From the NCBI GenBank assembly GCA_003696565.1, contig RFHA01000358.1, positions 1 through 49,843 on the forward strand: DNA of 49,843 nt, written 5' to 3'. Positions 1 through 10,812 of this stretch are shown here, piece by piece (position 1 is the first letter of the stretch; each line of letters begins with the position of its first letter). The DNA is from Chloroflexota bacterium. Its GTDB lineage: Bacteria; Chloroflexota; Anaerolineae; Aggregatilineales; Phototrophicaceae. The notes under the pieces were generated by a model. That model was given only the letters and a program-made list of their open reading frames with translations. It did no database searches and was not told where the DNA came from. A program made the position numbers and the translations under genes.

Positions 1-1
1 T

Positions 2-1294
2 GAGCTGTTCCTCAGTGGTATAGAATATGGGCGTGCCAGCCAACGCCAGCCCATCCGTGCCGATAATTATCTTGTTGAGATTTATCCCGCTGGCGCAGAC
101 TCCACAACTCAAACCCCGCTCACTGCTTATGATCTAAGCACAATAGAGGAGCAAATCCTCTCCCTGTTCATCATCGGCACATCGCAGCAAGCATTCATTA
201 CTCGCTTTGAGGATGATCTGTCACCTGTACCGCCAGATCAAGCACGTATGGTTTTCGTCAATTCATTGCCAAATGATACAGTCACAATTGAATATGACAG
301 CGGTGAACGGATCGCTGGCTTAGAAGCACTCCCTTATCGTGATTACAGCACAGGCATACTCTTTGATGCCCAGCAACCACTCAGCTTTAACATCCGTGCC
401 GGGGAATTATTTCTGGAGCAATCACAAAATATCCTCTTAGAAGCCGGACGCACCTATCTATATTTCGTCACGGGGCGCACAATTGATGACCCGCCCATAA
501 TCCTCAGTGACTCGGTGCCAATTGACCCAGCTCTTGCGGTTGACCCAGATGAGCCTATTGCCAACAACACGCCCGCACCAGACCCCGCCCGTGTCCGCGT
601 GTTAAATATGCTGCGTGACCGCGCACCGATTGATGTTTATCTGGATCAAATTCCACTGGCATTGAATTTGGCACATGCCCAGCTAACCCAAGAAATCATC
701 ATCCCTACCGGTGTGCAAAGTCTCATTATACGAGTCCCCGGTACACAAATCCTTGAAGGTGAAGCAGGTGCTAACGACCCCAATGAACTCAACATCGTTG
801 GCTATGAGTTCGCGCCTGATACATCCTACACAATCTACGCTTACGGTCTCACACGGGATACAGTCGATCTACTGATCTTGCCACAGACCAGTGCTGTCTT
901 TAATGTATCGGATTCATTACTTCGGCTAATCAACCTGACCGATCAAGGCACTTCTGATTTTGGGCTGGAAGTTGCTCGTCTAGATCAGCCAATTGCACAA
1001 GCCCTGCCCCCAAGTGATGACGGAACAGAAACAGCCCCTCTACCGCAAAATCGTGCCCCGCTGTATGACGGCACAACTAATCTCGTCTCCAGCTTAAGCA
1101 ACGTTAGCGCATCCGCTGTTCAAGTCATTCCGGGTATCCCTCATCACGTCTTTATCATCGATCGTGAGTTAGATTTGCTGGCAAAAGCAGAATTTGAATA
1201 CCCATTTCAGCCAGGGATTCAATATGACATTATTGTCTCACAATCTCCCACCAACAATGAAGTAGATTTGTATATCATCCCATACGATAATTAG
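2..1294 (+). CDS. DUF4397-domain exported protein, 5'-truncated by window edge
   Basis: The frame is open from base 2, upstream of the first internal ATG at 248, so the gene begins outside the window; 430 residues are visible. The sequence is a series of beta-rich repeats. Segments such as RVRVLNMLRDRAPIDVYLD and ARMVFVNSLPNDTVTIEYD resemble DUF4397 modules (a short 'V-R-V-x-N' opening followed by 'xDVYLD'), which are typical of secreted or surface proteins. No transmembrane helix is visible in this part; a signal peptide would lie upstream. No enzyme motif is seen and no function is assigned. It ends in a hairpin at 1316-1341 and appears to be transcribed separately from the rmd-gmd pair. 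Family assignment is moderately sure; the role is unknown. Confidence 0.7.
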   Translation, partial: ELFLSGIEYGRASQRQPIRADNYLVEIYPAGADSTTQTPLTAYDLSTIEEQILSLFIIGTSQQAFITRFEDDLSPVPPDQARMVFVNSLPNDTVTIEYDSGERIAGLEALPYRDYSTGILFDAQQPLSFNIRAGELFLEQSQNILLEAGRTYLYFVTGRTIDDPPIILSDSVPIDPALAVDPDEPIANNTPAPDPARVRVLNMLRDRAPIDVYLDQIPLALNLAHAQLTQEIIIPTGVQSLIIRVPGTQILEGEAGANDPNELNIVGYEFAPDTSYTIYAYGLTRDTVDLLILPQTSAVFNVSDSLLRLINLTDQGTSDFGLEVARLDQPIAQALPPSDDGTETAPLPQNRAPLYDGTTNLVSSLSNVSASAVQVIPGIPHHVFIIDRELDLLAKAEFEYPFQPGIQYDIIVSQSPTNNEVDLYIIPYDN

Positions 1295-1315
1295 AGGCTA
1301 TGCGTTTTAGTATCA

Positions 1316-1341
1316 TGGGGTAGTGTTAATGAGCTACCCCA
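1316..1341 (+). terminator. Hairpin after the DUF4397 gene
   Basis: TGGGGTAG (1316-1323) pairs perfectly with CTACCCCA (1334-1341) around a 10-base loop, 22 bases past the stop codon. There is no clear T-run after it, so it may be a weak terminator or a 3'-end stabiliser. Confidence 0.5.
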
Positions 1342-1385
1342 CATCAGATAACCGTTCTCACACTAGAACTCAATGACTTATCCGC

Positions 1386-1391
1386 TATAAT
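1386..1391 (+). promoter_or_regulatory. Probable -10 element upstream of rmd
   Basis: Exact TATAAT lies 36 bases upstream of the GTG start of rmd, in the 133-base gap after the previous gene. No convincing -35 is seen at 16-18 bases. A ribosome binding site TAGGAG follows near 1414. Confidence 0.45.
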
Positions 1392-1427
1392 CCTGCAAAT
1401 GAGTTTTAACCAAGTAGGAGAATCGCA

Positions 1428-3370
<1,943 letters not shown>

Positions 3371-3382
3371 GCTGTTATTAAA

Positions 3383-3412
3383 GGCGCAGTTTATTGCGCC
3401 CTCTCTATTTTA
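3383..3412 (+). terminator. Intrinsic terminator of rmd-gmd
   Basis: GGCGCA (3383-3388) and TGCGCC (3395-3400) form a perfect 6-bp stem with a 6-base loop, followed by a pyrimidine/T-rich stretch. Confidence 0.6.
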
Positions 3413-3436
3413 TTCTTATCTTAATGAGTACCCTCG

Positions 3437-4231
3437 ATGACCCTAATTGATACCCATTGTCACATCAATTTTGAACGTTATGACCAAGATCGTGATGCAG
3501 TTATCCAACGTGCCATTGATGCTGGTGTTACTCGTATCATCAACCCGGCAATCGACATCCCAACTTCTCACGCTGTTATCCACTTAACACAACAATATCC
3601 TGGTATGTTTTGCGCTGTTGGCATTCATCCTAATAGCACTGCTGATTTCACCCCAGAAGTTATCGCCGAGCTAGAAGCACTCGCCCATATGCCCAAAGTT
3701 GTCGCTATTGGTGAAATTGGCTTAGATTATCATTGGGATAAATCACCTAAGTCTATACAACAACGCGCCTTTCAAGCCCAACTTGAACTTGCTGCTAAGT
3801 TAGAATTACCCGTTATCATCCATAATCGTGAGGCAAGCAATGATGTCATGGACATTCTGGAAGCATGGGTTAAGGGTGGGCTGCCAAATCGCCTCAAAGA
3901 CCGCCCCGGTGTGATGCACTCGTTTTCCGCACCAGTCCAAACTGCCGAACGTGCATTATCTATTGGCTTCTATCTAGGCTTTACTGGACCAATCACCTAT
4001 AAAAATGCCGATGACCTCCGAGCCATCGCTAGGACGATCCCCCAAAATCGTATTCTAGTTGAAACGGATGGTCCATTTTTAACACCACATCCTTATCGTG
4101 GTAAACGTAACGAACCTGCCTATGTGGTACACATCGTAGATCGTTTAGCATCACTGCATCAACTTCCTACCGAGCAAGTGGCTCATATCACAACACAAAA
4201 CGCAGAACGATTATTTCAACTCCCATCCTAA
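3437..4231 (+). CDS. tatD: TatD family metal-dependent hydrolase (DNase)
   Basis: 264-residue TIM-barrel hydrolase of the amidohydrolase-like TatD family. It opens with IDTHCHINFERYDQDRD, whose H-x-H binds metal. AIGEIGLDYHWD carries the conserved Glu; PVIIHNREAS and GVMHSFS carry further metal-binding His residues; VETDGPFLTPHPYRGKRNEP is the family's C-terminal Asp motif. Members are 3'-5' exonucleases or repair and quality-control nucleases. The ATG at 3437 lacks an obvious Shine-Dalgarno sequence. It is flanked by terminators on both sides, so it is likely a single-gene transcript. Confidence 0.9.
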   Translation: MTLIDTHCHINFERYDQDRDAVIQRAIDAGVTRIINPAIDIPTSHAVIHLTQQYPGMFCAVGIHPNSTADFTPEVIAELEALAHMPKVVAIGEIGLDYHWDKSPKSIQQRAFQAQLELAAKLELPVIIHNREASNDVMDILEAWVKGGLPNRLKDRPGVMHSFSAPVQTAERALSIGFYLGFTGPITYKNADDLRAIARTIPQNRILVETDGPFLTPHPYRGKRNEPAYVVHIVDRLASLHQLPTEQVAHITTQNAERLFQLPS

Positions 4232-4301
4232 CTAATACATTGCATTTGCCCACAATTTACTAACAACATCCTATCCTGACATCTGTCAGCATAAACAACA
4301 G

Positions 4302-4330
4302 GAAGTGGCTTAATTCTGTCACTTCTTTTT
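4302..4330 (+). terminator. Intrinsic terminator after tatD
   Basis: GAAGTG (4302-4307) pairs with CACTTC (4320-4325), followed immediately by TTTTT (4326-4330) and a further T-rich stretch. Confidence 0.75.
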
Positions 4331-4361
4331 ATTTTCCACTGTACACATCAATTTGGCTGGA

Positions 4362-4370
4362 TGGTACAAT
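4362..4370 (+). promoter_or_regulatory. Extended -10 promoter of the polysaccharide block
   Basis: TGGTACAAT is an extended -10 (TG, one base, TACAAT) located 36-44 bases upstream of the chosen GT2 start, just past the tatD terminator. Its position argues against an upstream start codon at 4361. No clear -35 is seen. Confidence 0.4.
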
Positions 4371-4405
4371 CACGCAGAATTTGTTATCCACATAATGGTT
4401 ACCCT

Positions 4406-5326
4406 ATGGCTGATTTATCCATTATTATTGTCAGTTGGAATGTGTGTGATCTGTTGCGAGATTGCCTTGCCAGTATTCAATCTAATACGCTTGATATTCA
4501 AATCATTGTGGTGGATTCTGCCAGTGAAGATAACACTGTTCAGATGGTAAAAAGTGAATTTCCCCACGTTTTATTATTACCCCAGGCGGAAAATATTGGC
4601 TTTACACGTGGCAATAACATCGGTTTTGAAGCGGCAACCGGACGCTATCATCTGCTATTAAATCCTGATACCGTGATATTGGATAATGCACTAGAACGCA
4701 TGGTTGCTTATTTAGATGCTCACCCAGATGTTGGTATTGTCGGTCCACACACACTCAACACTGATGGCACACATCAATCAACACGCCGCCGATTCCCCAC
4801 CCCTGCCCTGGCTTTTTTTGAAAGCACATGGTTACAAAAATTTGCCCCTCGTTCTATGTTAGATCGTTTTTACGTGCGGGATATACCAGATGACGCAATT
4901 GCAGAGGTAGACTGGGTGCAAGGGTCTGCATTGATGGCAAGACGCGACGTTTACGCACAAATCGGTGGATTAGACACGGGCTTTGTCATGTTTTCTGAAG
5001 AGTTAGACTGGTGTAAACGCGCCAAAGATGCCGGGTGGCGCGTTGTTTATCTTGGTGATACACGAATTATCCATCATGGCGGGGCAAGCACCGGGCAAGT
5101 TGTCGCCCATAAACATATTTACTTCCAAGCAAGTAAACTCCGTTACTTCCGCAAGCATCATGGTGTTGGCGTTGCTTGGGCACTACGGTTGTTCTTGCTC
5201 GCTAGCTATTTATGGCAAATCGGCATTGAAGGGCTAAAAGGGCTTTTAGGCAGTAAACGAGATTTACGCCGAGAACGTATCCGCGCCTATTGGCAAGTTA
5301 TTCGTTCCGGCTTAAAGGTAACATAA
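4406..5326 (+). CDS. Glycosyltransferase family 2
   Basis: A 306-residue GT-A fold transferase. The N-terminal strand is LSIIIVSWNVCDLLRDCL; then come NIGFTRGNNIGFEAATGRYHLLLNPD, which includes the D-x-D-like region (NPDT) that binds the metal and nucleotide sugar, and DWVQGSALMARRDVYAQIGG followed by FSEELDWCKR, typical of rhamnosyltransferase-like GT2 enzymes. A C-terminal hydrophobic helix (WALRLFLLASYLWQIG) may rest on the membrane. I start at ATG 4406 because the GT2 core begins there; the in-frame ATG at 4361 would overlap the probable promoter and adds 15 unrelated residues. The stop overlaps the next start (TAATG). Donor and acceptor are unknown; a rhamnose donor would fit the neighbouring rmd-gmd. 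Confidence 0.88.
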   Translation: MADLSIIIVSWNVCDLLRDCLASIQSNTLDIQIIVVDSASEDNTVQMVKSEFPHVLLLPQAENIGFTRGNNIGFEAATGRYHLLLNPDTVILDNALERMVAYLDAHPDVGIVGPHTLNTDGTHQSTRRRFPTPALAFFESTWLQKFAPRSMLDRFYVRDIPDDAIAEVDWVQGSALMARRDVYAQIGGLDTGFVMFSEELDWCKRAKDAGWRVVYLGDTRIIHHGGASTGQVVAHKHIYFQASKLRYFRKHHGVGVAWALRLFLLASYLWQIGIEGLKGLLGSKRDLRRERIRAYWQVIRSGLKVT

Positions 5327-6504
5327 TGCGAATCGGACTTGTAACAGGTGAATATCCACCCATGCAAGGAGGCGTGGGTGCTTATACCCGTGTCTTAGCA
5401 CAAACCCTAGTTAAAAAAGGGCATGATATTTTTATTTTCAGCGATGCACAAGCAGATGACCCCACACTTTCCATAACCAAAACAGATAAAGGATGGGGAC
5501 TTTCTACCATGCGGATGATTAATCGCTGGGCACACCATAACCAGTTAGATGTTGTAAATTTACAATTTGAAACCGCTGCTTTTCAAATGTCACCCTGGGT
5601 TCATTTTTTACCAGAATTTCTGCGTGATACACCATTGGTCACAACATTTCATGATTTACTCGTGCCGTATCTGTTCCCTAAAGCCGGTCGCTTACGTCAA
5701 TGGATTGTTCAGCGGCTGGCAAAACGCTCACACGGTGTAATTGTCACTAATCAAGAGGATTTTCAGCAAGTTCAACATCTAATGCACGCGGTTTTAATTC
5801 CAATTGGCAGCAATATCCCGAACAAACTCCCATCTAACTATCAGCGGGATGAGTGGCGCAAAAAAGCCGGCGCAACACCACGTGATTTTCTCGTAGCGTA
5901 TTTTGGCTTTATCAACCATAGCAAAGGCGTAGATATTCTGATAGAAGATGTCGCTCATATTAAAAAGACATCACAAGTTCCAATTAAAGTTGTGTTAATT
6001 GGCGGGCGAACCGGTAGCAGTGATCCATCTAATCAAGAGGAAGCGCAAAAAATCGACAGGCTTATTGAACAGCACAATATTCAAGACATTATCACTTGGA
6101 CAGGGTTCGTGGATGACGAGGCTGTGAGTGCTTATCTAACGGCTAGTGATGTGGTGGCATTGCCCTTCCGTGATGGGGCATCCTATCGGCGGGGTAGCTT
6201 GATGGCGGCTATTCAACATGGATGCGCTATTGTTACCACTCGTCCTAAAGTTAACATCCCGCTGTTCAAAAATGGAGAAAATATGTTGTTGGTACAGCAA
6301 GAAATTCTAGATGAGGATTGTCCACCTTATTTGCATATTTCTCACGCACTACTCCAACTTTATCGCCGTCCGAGCTTATTACACAAATTGAGACAAGGCG
6401 CACGGGATTTAGCACATGAATTTAATTGGTCTGTGATTGCTGATGACTGTTTGGCAATGTATGAAGCAGTCTTAAACTCACGACAATCTACTTCCTCCCA
6501 CTGA
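5326..6504 (+). CDS. Glycosyltransferase family 4
   Basis: A 392-residue GT-B transferase. The N-terminal donor/acceptor loop is GEYPPMQGGVGAYTRVLAQTL, and the C-terminal nucleotide-sugar domain contains VAYFGFINHSKGVDIL, VLIGGR and the E-less variant LPFRDGASYRRGSLMAAIQHG, where GT4 proteins usually carry E-x7-E. The ATG at 5326 overlaps the previous stop by one base; an upstream in-frame start at 5290 is unlikely. It probably acts on the cytoplasmic side in assembly of a surface glycan with the preceding GT2. Substrate cannot be told from sequence. Confidence 0.87.
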   Translation: MRIGLVTGEYPPMQGGVGAYTRVLAQTLVKKGHDIFIFSDAQADDPTLSITKTDKGWGLSTMRMINRWAHHNQLDVVNLQFETAAFQMSPWVHFLPEFLRDTPLVTTFHDLLVPYLFPKAGRLRQWIVQRLAKRSHGVIVTNQEDFQQVQHLMHAVLIPIGSNIPNKLPSNYQRDEWRKKAGATPRDFLVAYFGFINHSKGVDILIEDVAHIKKTSQVPIKVVLIGGRTGSSDPSNQEEAQKIDRLIEQHNIQDIITWTGFVDDEAVSAYLTASDVVALPFRDGASYRRGSLMAAIQHGCAIVTTRPKVNIPLFKNGENMLLVQQEILDEDCPPYLHISHALLQLYRRPSLLHKLRQGARDLAHEFNWSVIADDCLAMYEAVLNSRQSTSSH

Positions 6505-6521
6505 AACTGAGGACATCCAAC

Positions 6522-8723
6522 ATGAAAAGTTTGATGAAAAGGCACGATTGGCAGGCAATTATTGTCTTAATTTTGCTTTGGGCTTTGTTCTTTTGGCGGA
6601 TTTTGACACCAAATACATACGACCAGGCATCATTTGTTGAATCAGATTATTCTGGTCAGTTCGTCACTTTCGGCGCATATCAATATGCCCGTTTTTCAAA
6701 TGGTGAAATACCTCTATGGAATCCATATAACAATGGAGGATTGCCGTTCATTGCAGATACGCAAGCGGCAGTGTTTTATCCACCGCGGTTATTAACTATC
6801 GCGCTTAGTTCTGCCTGGACATATGCTTCCCTGCAAGTTGAAGTTGCTTTGCATGTTCTGCTATATACCCTATTGATGTATGCACTTATTCGGCGTATGA
6901 CGCTCGGCAAACAATATAGTGTGTTGGCGGCGTTCATCGGTGCAATCACGGCTGGTTATGGCGGATTTATGACCGGCTATCCCCCTTTACAGGTCGCATT
7001 ATTAGAAGCAGCAATATGGCTCCCCTTGGTGATTCTGGGAATATTAGAGGCAACTAGGCAAGCAGTTATTCGGTGGCAGTGGATAGCCTTAGCTGGCTGG
7101 GCGTTAGGCTTAAGCTGGATGGCAGGGCATCCACAAACAAGTTGGTTTGCGACTTATGCCGCTGTTGGCTTTTTGGCGTATCGTGTTGATTTTCAATGGC
7201 GTAAATGGCTGATCTGGACAAGCATGCTTGGTGCCGTAACGTTCGGTGTAACCGCTGTCCAACTTATCCCAGGGTTTGAATATCTTCAATTGACTATGAG
7301 AAATAATTTTACATTCGATGCCAAGGGCGGCGGCTTTGAGTTCAATGACCTTACTTCTCTAATTTTCCCGCGCCTGCCGTTTTTTTGGTCGCCATTGTAT
7401 TTTGGCGCAATTGGTTTCGGATTGGCGGTGATTGGTTTATTAAGTAAAGAACGTGATCGCATATTCTGGGGAGTGGTAGCAATTGTTGCCTTGGGTTTGA
7501 GCTTTGGGGATAAAAGCCCGTTGTTTCATGCAGCCTATAACATCCTGCCTGGAATGCGCTTTTTCCGTGGGCAAGAACGTGCTGTGTTTTTGTTCGCCAA
7601 CAGCACCGCTATTTTAACCGCATTCGGTGTCATAGCGTTGCTAGATTCACCAGCAACATTCCGCCGCTGGTTTTCAGGGTTTGCAGCAGCATGTGCGCTA
7701 ATTGCATCCAGCATCTATGTCTTGTGGTCCAGCAACCCTGATGTTTATAACTATATCATCAATCAAGCGGTGTTTATCGCGGTTATATTAGGCATAGCTG
7801 CAATAGCCATTTATAATCTGCCGCGCTGGAAATGGGCTTTAGCCGCCTTAATTGTTTTTGAGCTATTCACAGTTAATATGGATAACCTTAACTATGAGCC
7901 TATTCCAGCCAGTGAACGCACATTCATGCAGCCATCTCCCCTTGTAGAATATCTTCAGGCACAAACGGGCGTATTTCGTGTAGATGGCGGCTTAGAAACA
8001 ACGCGAATCGGTATCCCCCCAGGAGGAAATACTGGCAGTCTTTATCATATCGCCGATATACGCGGAATCAGTCCCTTGTTTTTAGATGGACCACACGCCA
8101 TTATCCAAAGGGCACTCCCTTCAGAAGTCGCATGGGAAATGTTTGCAGTACGATATGTATTCAGTTATTTAGAGACCTTGCCAGTTACATCACAAATTGT
8201 TGCAACAGAGGGAGACCTTAAACTCCATGAATTAAGTGATCCACGCCCTTACGCCATGATGTTATATGATTATGTCGTCGCCCCAGGGGATGAATTTGCA
8301 AGAGAATACCTAGCAAACCCTAATTTTAATGAAAGACAGACGCTTATCTTAGCCGAGGAGCCGCCTATTTCCATCCGTGCAGGTGCAGAGGGAGAATCAA
8401 CATGGAATGCTGCAATAACGGATTATCAACCAGAACAAATTACAATTCAGGTCAGCACAGATGAAAATGGGTTGTTATCTATCGCCCATGTAGACTATCC
8501 TGGTTGGCATATCACATTAGATGGCGTAACAGTTCACCCTATTCGTGCCTATGGCGCGGTGATCGCATTGCCTATTCCAGCAGGTGAACATGAGGTGATA
8601 TTGACCTATGCCCCACGCTCCTTTCAAATCGGCGCAGGGTTGAGTCTAGTCACATGGTCAGGGTTAATTATACTCGGTAGTTTAACGCTATTCAGAGGCA
8701 TTGGATTATGGCGGTCATCCTGA
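6522..8723 (+). CDS. YfhO-like multi-pass membrane protein
   Basis: 733 residues with about a dozen hydrophobic helices in the N-terminal two thirds and a soluble, probably extracytoplasmic, C-terminal domain. The first extracytoplasmic loop has SDYSGQFVTFGAYQYARFSN followed by LWNPYNNGGLPFIAD, and the tail has VDYPGWHITLDGVTVHPI and the closing 'AGEHEVILTYAPRSF'. These are hallmarks of the bacterial YfhO family, which has a GT-C glycosyltransferase-like topology and is linked to glycosylation of lipoteichoic acid or other surface polymers in Firmicutes. By analogy it would transfer sugars from a lipid-linked donor outside the membrane. An alternative start exists at ATG 6534. It overlaps the next gene by 16 bases. 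Confidence 0.8.
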   Translation: MKSLMKRHDWQAIIVLILLWALFFWRILTPNTYDQASFVESDYSGQFVTFGAYQYARFSNGEIPLWNPYNNGGLPFIADTQAAVFYPPRLLTIALSSAWTYASLQVEVALHVLLYTLLMYALIRRMTLGKQYSVLAAFIGAITAGYGGFMTGYPPLQVALLEAAIWLPLVILGILEATRQAVIRWQWIALAGWALGLSWMAGHPQTSWFATYAAVGFLAYRVDFQWRKWLIWTSMLGAVTFGVTAVQLIPGFEYLQLTMRNNFTFDAKGGGFEFNDLTSLIFPRLPFFWSPLYFGAIGFGLAVIGLLSKERDRIFWGVVAIVALGLSFGDKSPLFHAAYNILPGMRFFRGQERAVFLFANSTAILTAFGVIALLDSPATFRRWFSGFAAACALIASSIYVLWSSNPDVYNYIINQAVFIAVILGIAAIAIYNLPRWKWALAALIVFELFTVNMDNLNYEPIPASERTFMQPSPLVEYLQAQTGVFRVDGGLETTRIGIPPGGNTGSLYHIADIRGISPLFLDGPHAIIQRALPSEVAWEMFAVRYVFSYLETLPVTSQIVATEGDLKLHELSDPRPYAMMLYDYVVAPGDEFAREYLANPNFNERQTLILAEEPPISIRAGAEGESTWNAAITDYQPEQITIQVSTDENGLLSIAHVDYPGWHITLDGVTVHPIRAYGAVIALPIPAGEHEVILTYAPRSFQIGAGLSLVTWSGLIILGSLTLFRGIGLWRSS

Positions 8724-8923
8724 TTATTATAAGCCTATTGTCATTTAGTATCGGTGTGTTGATTATGGCAAACCCAGCACGCATGTGGGAACTAGAAAAA
8801 TTTTTACGCGCCTACCCCGATTATCCCATGCCAGATGATTGGCACAGCACAAATCGTGGGCGTGGAGTGGCGTTTATTGCATTTGGGTTGCTGTTAGTCT
8901 TTATCATACCTGTATTCACATAA
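8708..8923 (+). CDS. Small two-helix membrane protein
   Basis: 71 residues. A hydrophobic helix covers residues about 2-22 and a second covers about 52-70, with a short polar segment between them rich in Trp, Tyr and Pro. It begins inside the end of the YfhO-like gene (16-base overlap), so it is probably translationally coupled. I do not recognise a family. Its position between the YfhO-like protein and an O-antigen-ligase-like protein suggests a small accessory subunit of glycan export or polymerisation; this is inference. Confidence 0.6.
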   Translation: MAVILIIISLLSFSIGVLIMANPARMWELEKFLRAYPDYPMPDDWHSTNRGRGVAFIAFGLLLVFIIPVFT

Positions 8924-8962
8924 GTGATTGTTTAAACACCGTTGAACAGCTAAAGGATAATC

Positions 8963-10399
8963 ATGCAACAGATTCAAATCTGGCTGAATCAATTGGATAG
9001 AAAAACTTACGCACTAATTATTGGCGCAGCAATTGGCATCATCGGCGGTGGGTTAGGTATTGCGTCTTTATTGCTTGAACCAGAACTGCTTGCTGGCGGA
9101 GTTATTGGTGGGGTTATAGCTCTTTATTTACTGACAGATATTCATGCAGCATTATACGCCATTATCGCAGTGATGATGTTGCTGCCATTCGGCACTGTGC
9201 CATTTGATATTGGCTTTACCCCTACTTTAATTGATAGTGCCGCGGGTGGTTTTCTCATAGTATATATCAGCCTATGGATGACTGGAAAGCGACGGACAAT
9301 CACATTAACCCCTGTTCACATTCTGATCTTTGCATATGTTTGCTGGCTTTTATTAGCATTTGCGCTTGGTTTGCGGCACTCCCCCATGACATTAAATATT
9401 GCGCGGCAATTTGCTGGAACACTCCTCGCCTTAGGTTTGGTATTTATTGTTGTAGATTTATTGCATGATCCTCAGGTGTTGCGACGGCTGGTGTTAGTCA
9501 TTCTCATAGGTGCAGCAGTTCAATCCGCATTAGCAATTTTTCTATACATCCTGCCAGACCACATAGCGGACTTAGCATTAAGTCGATTAGGGCGATTCGG
9601 CTATCCAGTTGGAGGGACAATTCAATATATCGAATCAAACCCGGCACTACCAGAACGCGCCATCGGTACTTGGATCGGACCAAACTCCTTAGCGGGGATG
9701 TTAGCAATTAGCGCGGTGATTATCGCACCACAAGTTTTTGCACAAAAACCTGTTTTAAAATACCGCACGCTGACATTATTTGTGCTAGCAGTGGTAACTA
9801 TAGCACTCGTGTTAACGTTTTCGCGTGCATCCGCATTAGCTTTTGCGGCAGGCTTGTTAGTGATTGCATTCGCCAAATATCGACGATTCATTCCTTTATT
9901 AATTTTTGTTGGTGGATTATCGCTGTTGTTGCCACAAACACAAGCTTATTTACAGCGTTTTGTAGAAGCCTTCACCGCGTCCGATCTTTCTACCCAAATG
10001 CGTATTGGAGAATATACCGACTCGTTAAGATTAATCAGCCGTTATCCAATTTTCGGCGTGGGGTTTACTGGTACACCGGATATTGATATTTACACCGATG
10101 TCGCCAATATGTATCTGATTATGGCAAACCAAATTGGTTTGGTTGGTGTAGCGATTTTTCTCATGGCGATGAGCGGTGTGTTTTTATATGGGCTTCACAC
10201 TTGGCGTATTGCCAAACATGACCCAGAGTTAGATTCTATTCATCTAGGGTATCATGCTGCATTAGTCACAGCTTTAGTCAATGGTGCAGCAGATCTATAT
10301 TTCTTCCGGTTGGATTTTCAGCCGTTAATCACATTGTTTTGGTTGACTGTCGCATTAGCATTGGCAAGTTCGCGGTTAGCACTTGTCAAACAGGGATGA
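8963..10399 (+). CDS. O-antigen ligase/polymerase (Wzy/WaaL-like)
   Basis: 478 residues with about 11-12 predicted transmembrane helices. The Wzy_C/O-antigen-ligase signature is visible: IALVLTFSRASALAFAAGL in a membrane segment, then a periplasmic loop ending RYPIFGVGFTGTPDIDIY, then MYLIMANQIGLVGVAIF. Proteins of this type polymerise or ligate lipid-linked polysaccharide at the outer face of the membrane. AAAGGAT precedes the ATG by about 8 bases. It closes the polysaccharide block that starts at 4.4 kb. Whether it is a polymerase or a ligase cannot be told; this window encodes a second member at 45.6 kb. Confidence 0.85.
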   Translation: MQQIQIWLNQLDRKTYALIIGAAIGIIGGGLGIASLLLEPELLAGGVIGGVIALYLLTDIHAALYAIIAVMMLLPFGTVPFDIGFTPTLIDSAAGGFLIVYISLWMTGKRRTITLTPVHILIFAYVCWLLLAFALGLRHSPMTLNIARQFAGTLLALGLVFIVVDLLHDPQVLRRLVLVILIGAAVQSALAIFLYILPDHIADLALSRLGRFGYPVGGTIQYIESNPALPERAIGTWIGPNSLAGMLAISAVIIAPQVFAQKPVLKYRTLTLFVLAVVTIALVLTFSRASALAFAAGLLVIAFAKYRRFIPLLIFVGGLSLLLPQTQAYLQRFVEAFTASDLSTQMRIGEYTDSLRLISRYPIFGVGFTGTPDIDIYTDVANMYLIMANQIGLVGVAIFLMAMSGVFLYGLHTWRIAKHDPELDSIHLGYHAALVTALVNGAADLYFFRLDFQPLITLFWLTVALALASSRLALVKQG

Positions 10400-10417
10400 C
10401 TCATGTAGTATCATCCC
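10393..10417 (+). terminator. Hairpin over the stop codon of the polysaccharide block
   Basis: GGGATGA (10393-10399, containing the TGA stop) pairs with TCATCCC (10411-10417). The T-run is weak, so termination may be inefficient. Confidence 0.5.
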
Positions 10418-10450
10418 CTGACTTGTTTAACTTTCCGCTTCACAACAACA

Positions 10451-10465
10451 CACCCGTGTTGGGTG
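10451..10465 (+). promoter_or_regulatory. Short stem in the rpsF leader, possible r-protein regulatory element
   Basis: CACCC (10451-10455) and GGGTG (10461-10465) enclose GTGTT, 38 bases before the rpsF start. S6:S18 complexes are known to autoregulate rpsF operons in many phyla through a leader RNA with a CCG-containing bulge; ACCCG here is suggestive but I cannot confirm the fold. Confidence 0.3.
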
Positions 10466-10502
10466 AGGCTTGTATCCATGGAAAGGGGAATTCCATATAC
10501 CC

Positions 10503-10802
10503 ATGAAACGTTCATACGAAATTACTGTTGTATTTAAGTTGGATGCCAACGAAGAGGCAATGAAAGAATCCTTCGAACAAATCAAAGGATTTATCGAAGC
10601 TGACGGTCAAGGCACTGTGACCAAAATTGACACCACCCACTGGGGACGGCGGCGGCTTGCCTATGAAATTGAAGGGCAACGCGAAGCCTACTATGTCATC
10701 TATTATGCTGATGTAGAAAGCGGTGCTATTGACGAATTAGAGCGTGAATTACGCCTTTCCCCGCAGGTTTTAAGACACCTTGTCGTCCGTGCTGACGAGT
10801 AG
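10503..10802 (+). CDS. rpsF: 30S ribosomal protein S6
   Basis: 99 residues, the usual size. MKRSYEITVVFKLDANEEAM, then GRRRLAYEIEGQREAYYVIYY and a C-terminal LRHLVVR match the S6 ferredoxin-like fold that pairs with S18 in the 30S platform. I start at ATG 10503; an upstream TTG (10470) would add 11 unlike residues. The purine-rich AAAGGGGA lies about 13 bases upstream, slightly far. It is followed by ssb after 10 bases and by rpsR, the common bacterial rpsF-ssb-rpsR order. Confidence 0.95.
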   Translation: MKRSYEITVVFKLDANEEAMKESFEQIKGFIEADGQGTVTKIDTTHWGRRRLAYEIEGQREAYYVIYYADVESGAIDELERELRLSPQVLRHLVVRADE

Positions 10803-10812
10803 GAGCTAGCTG

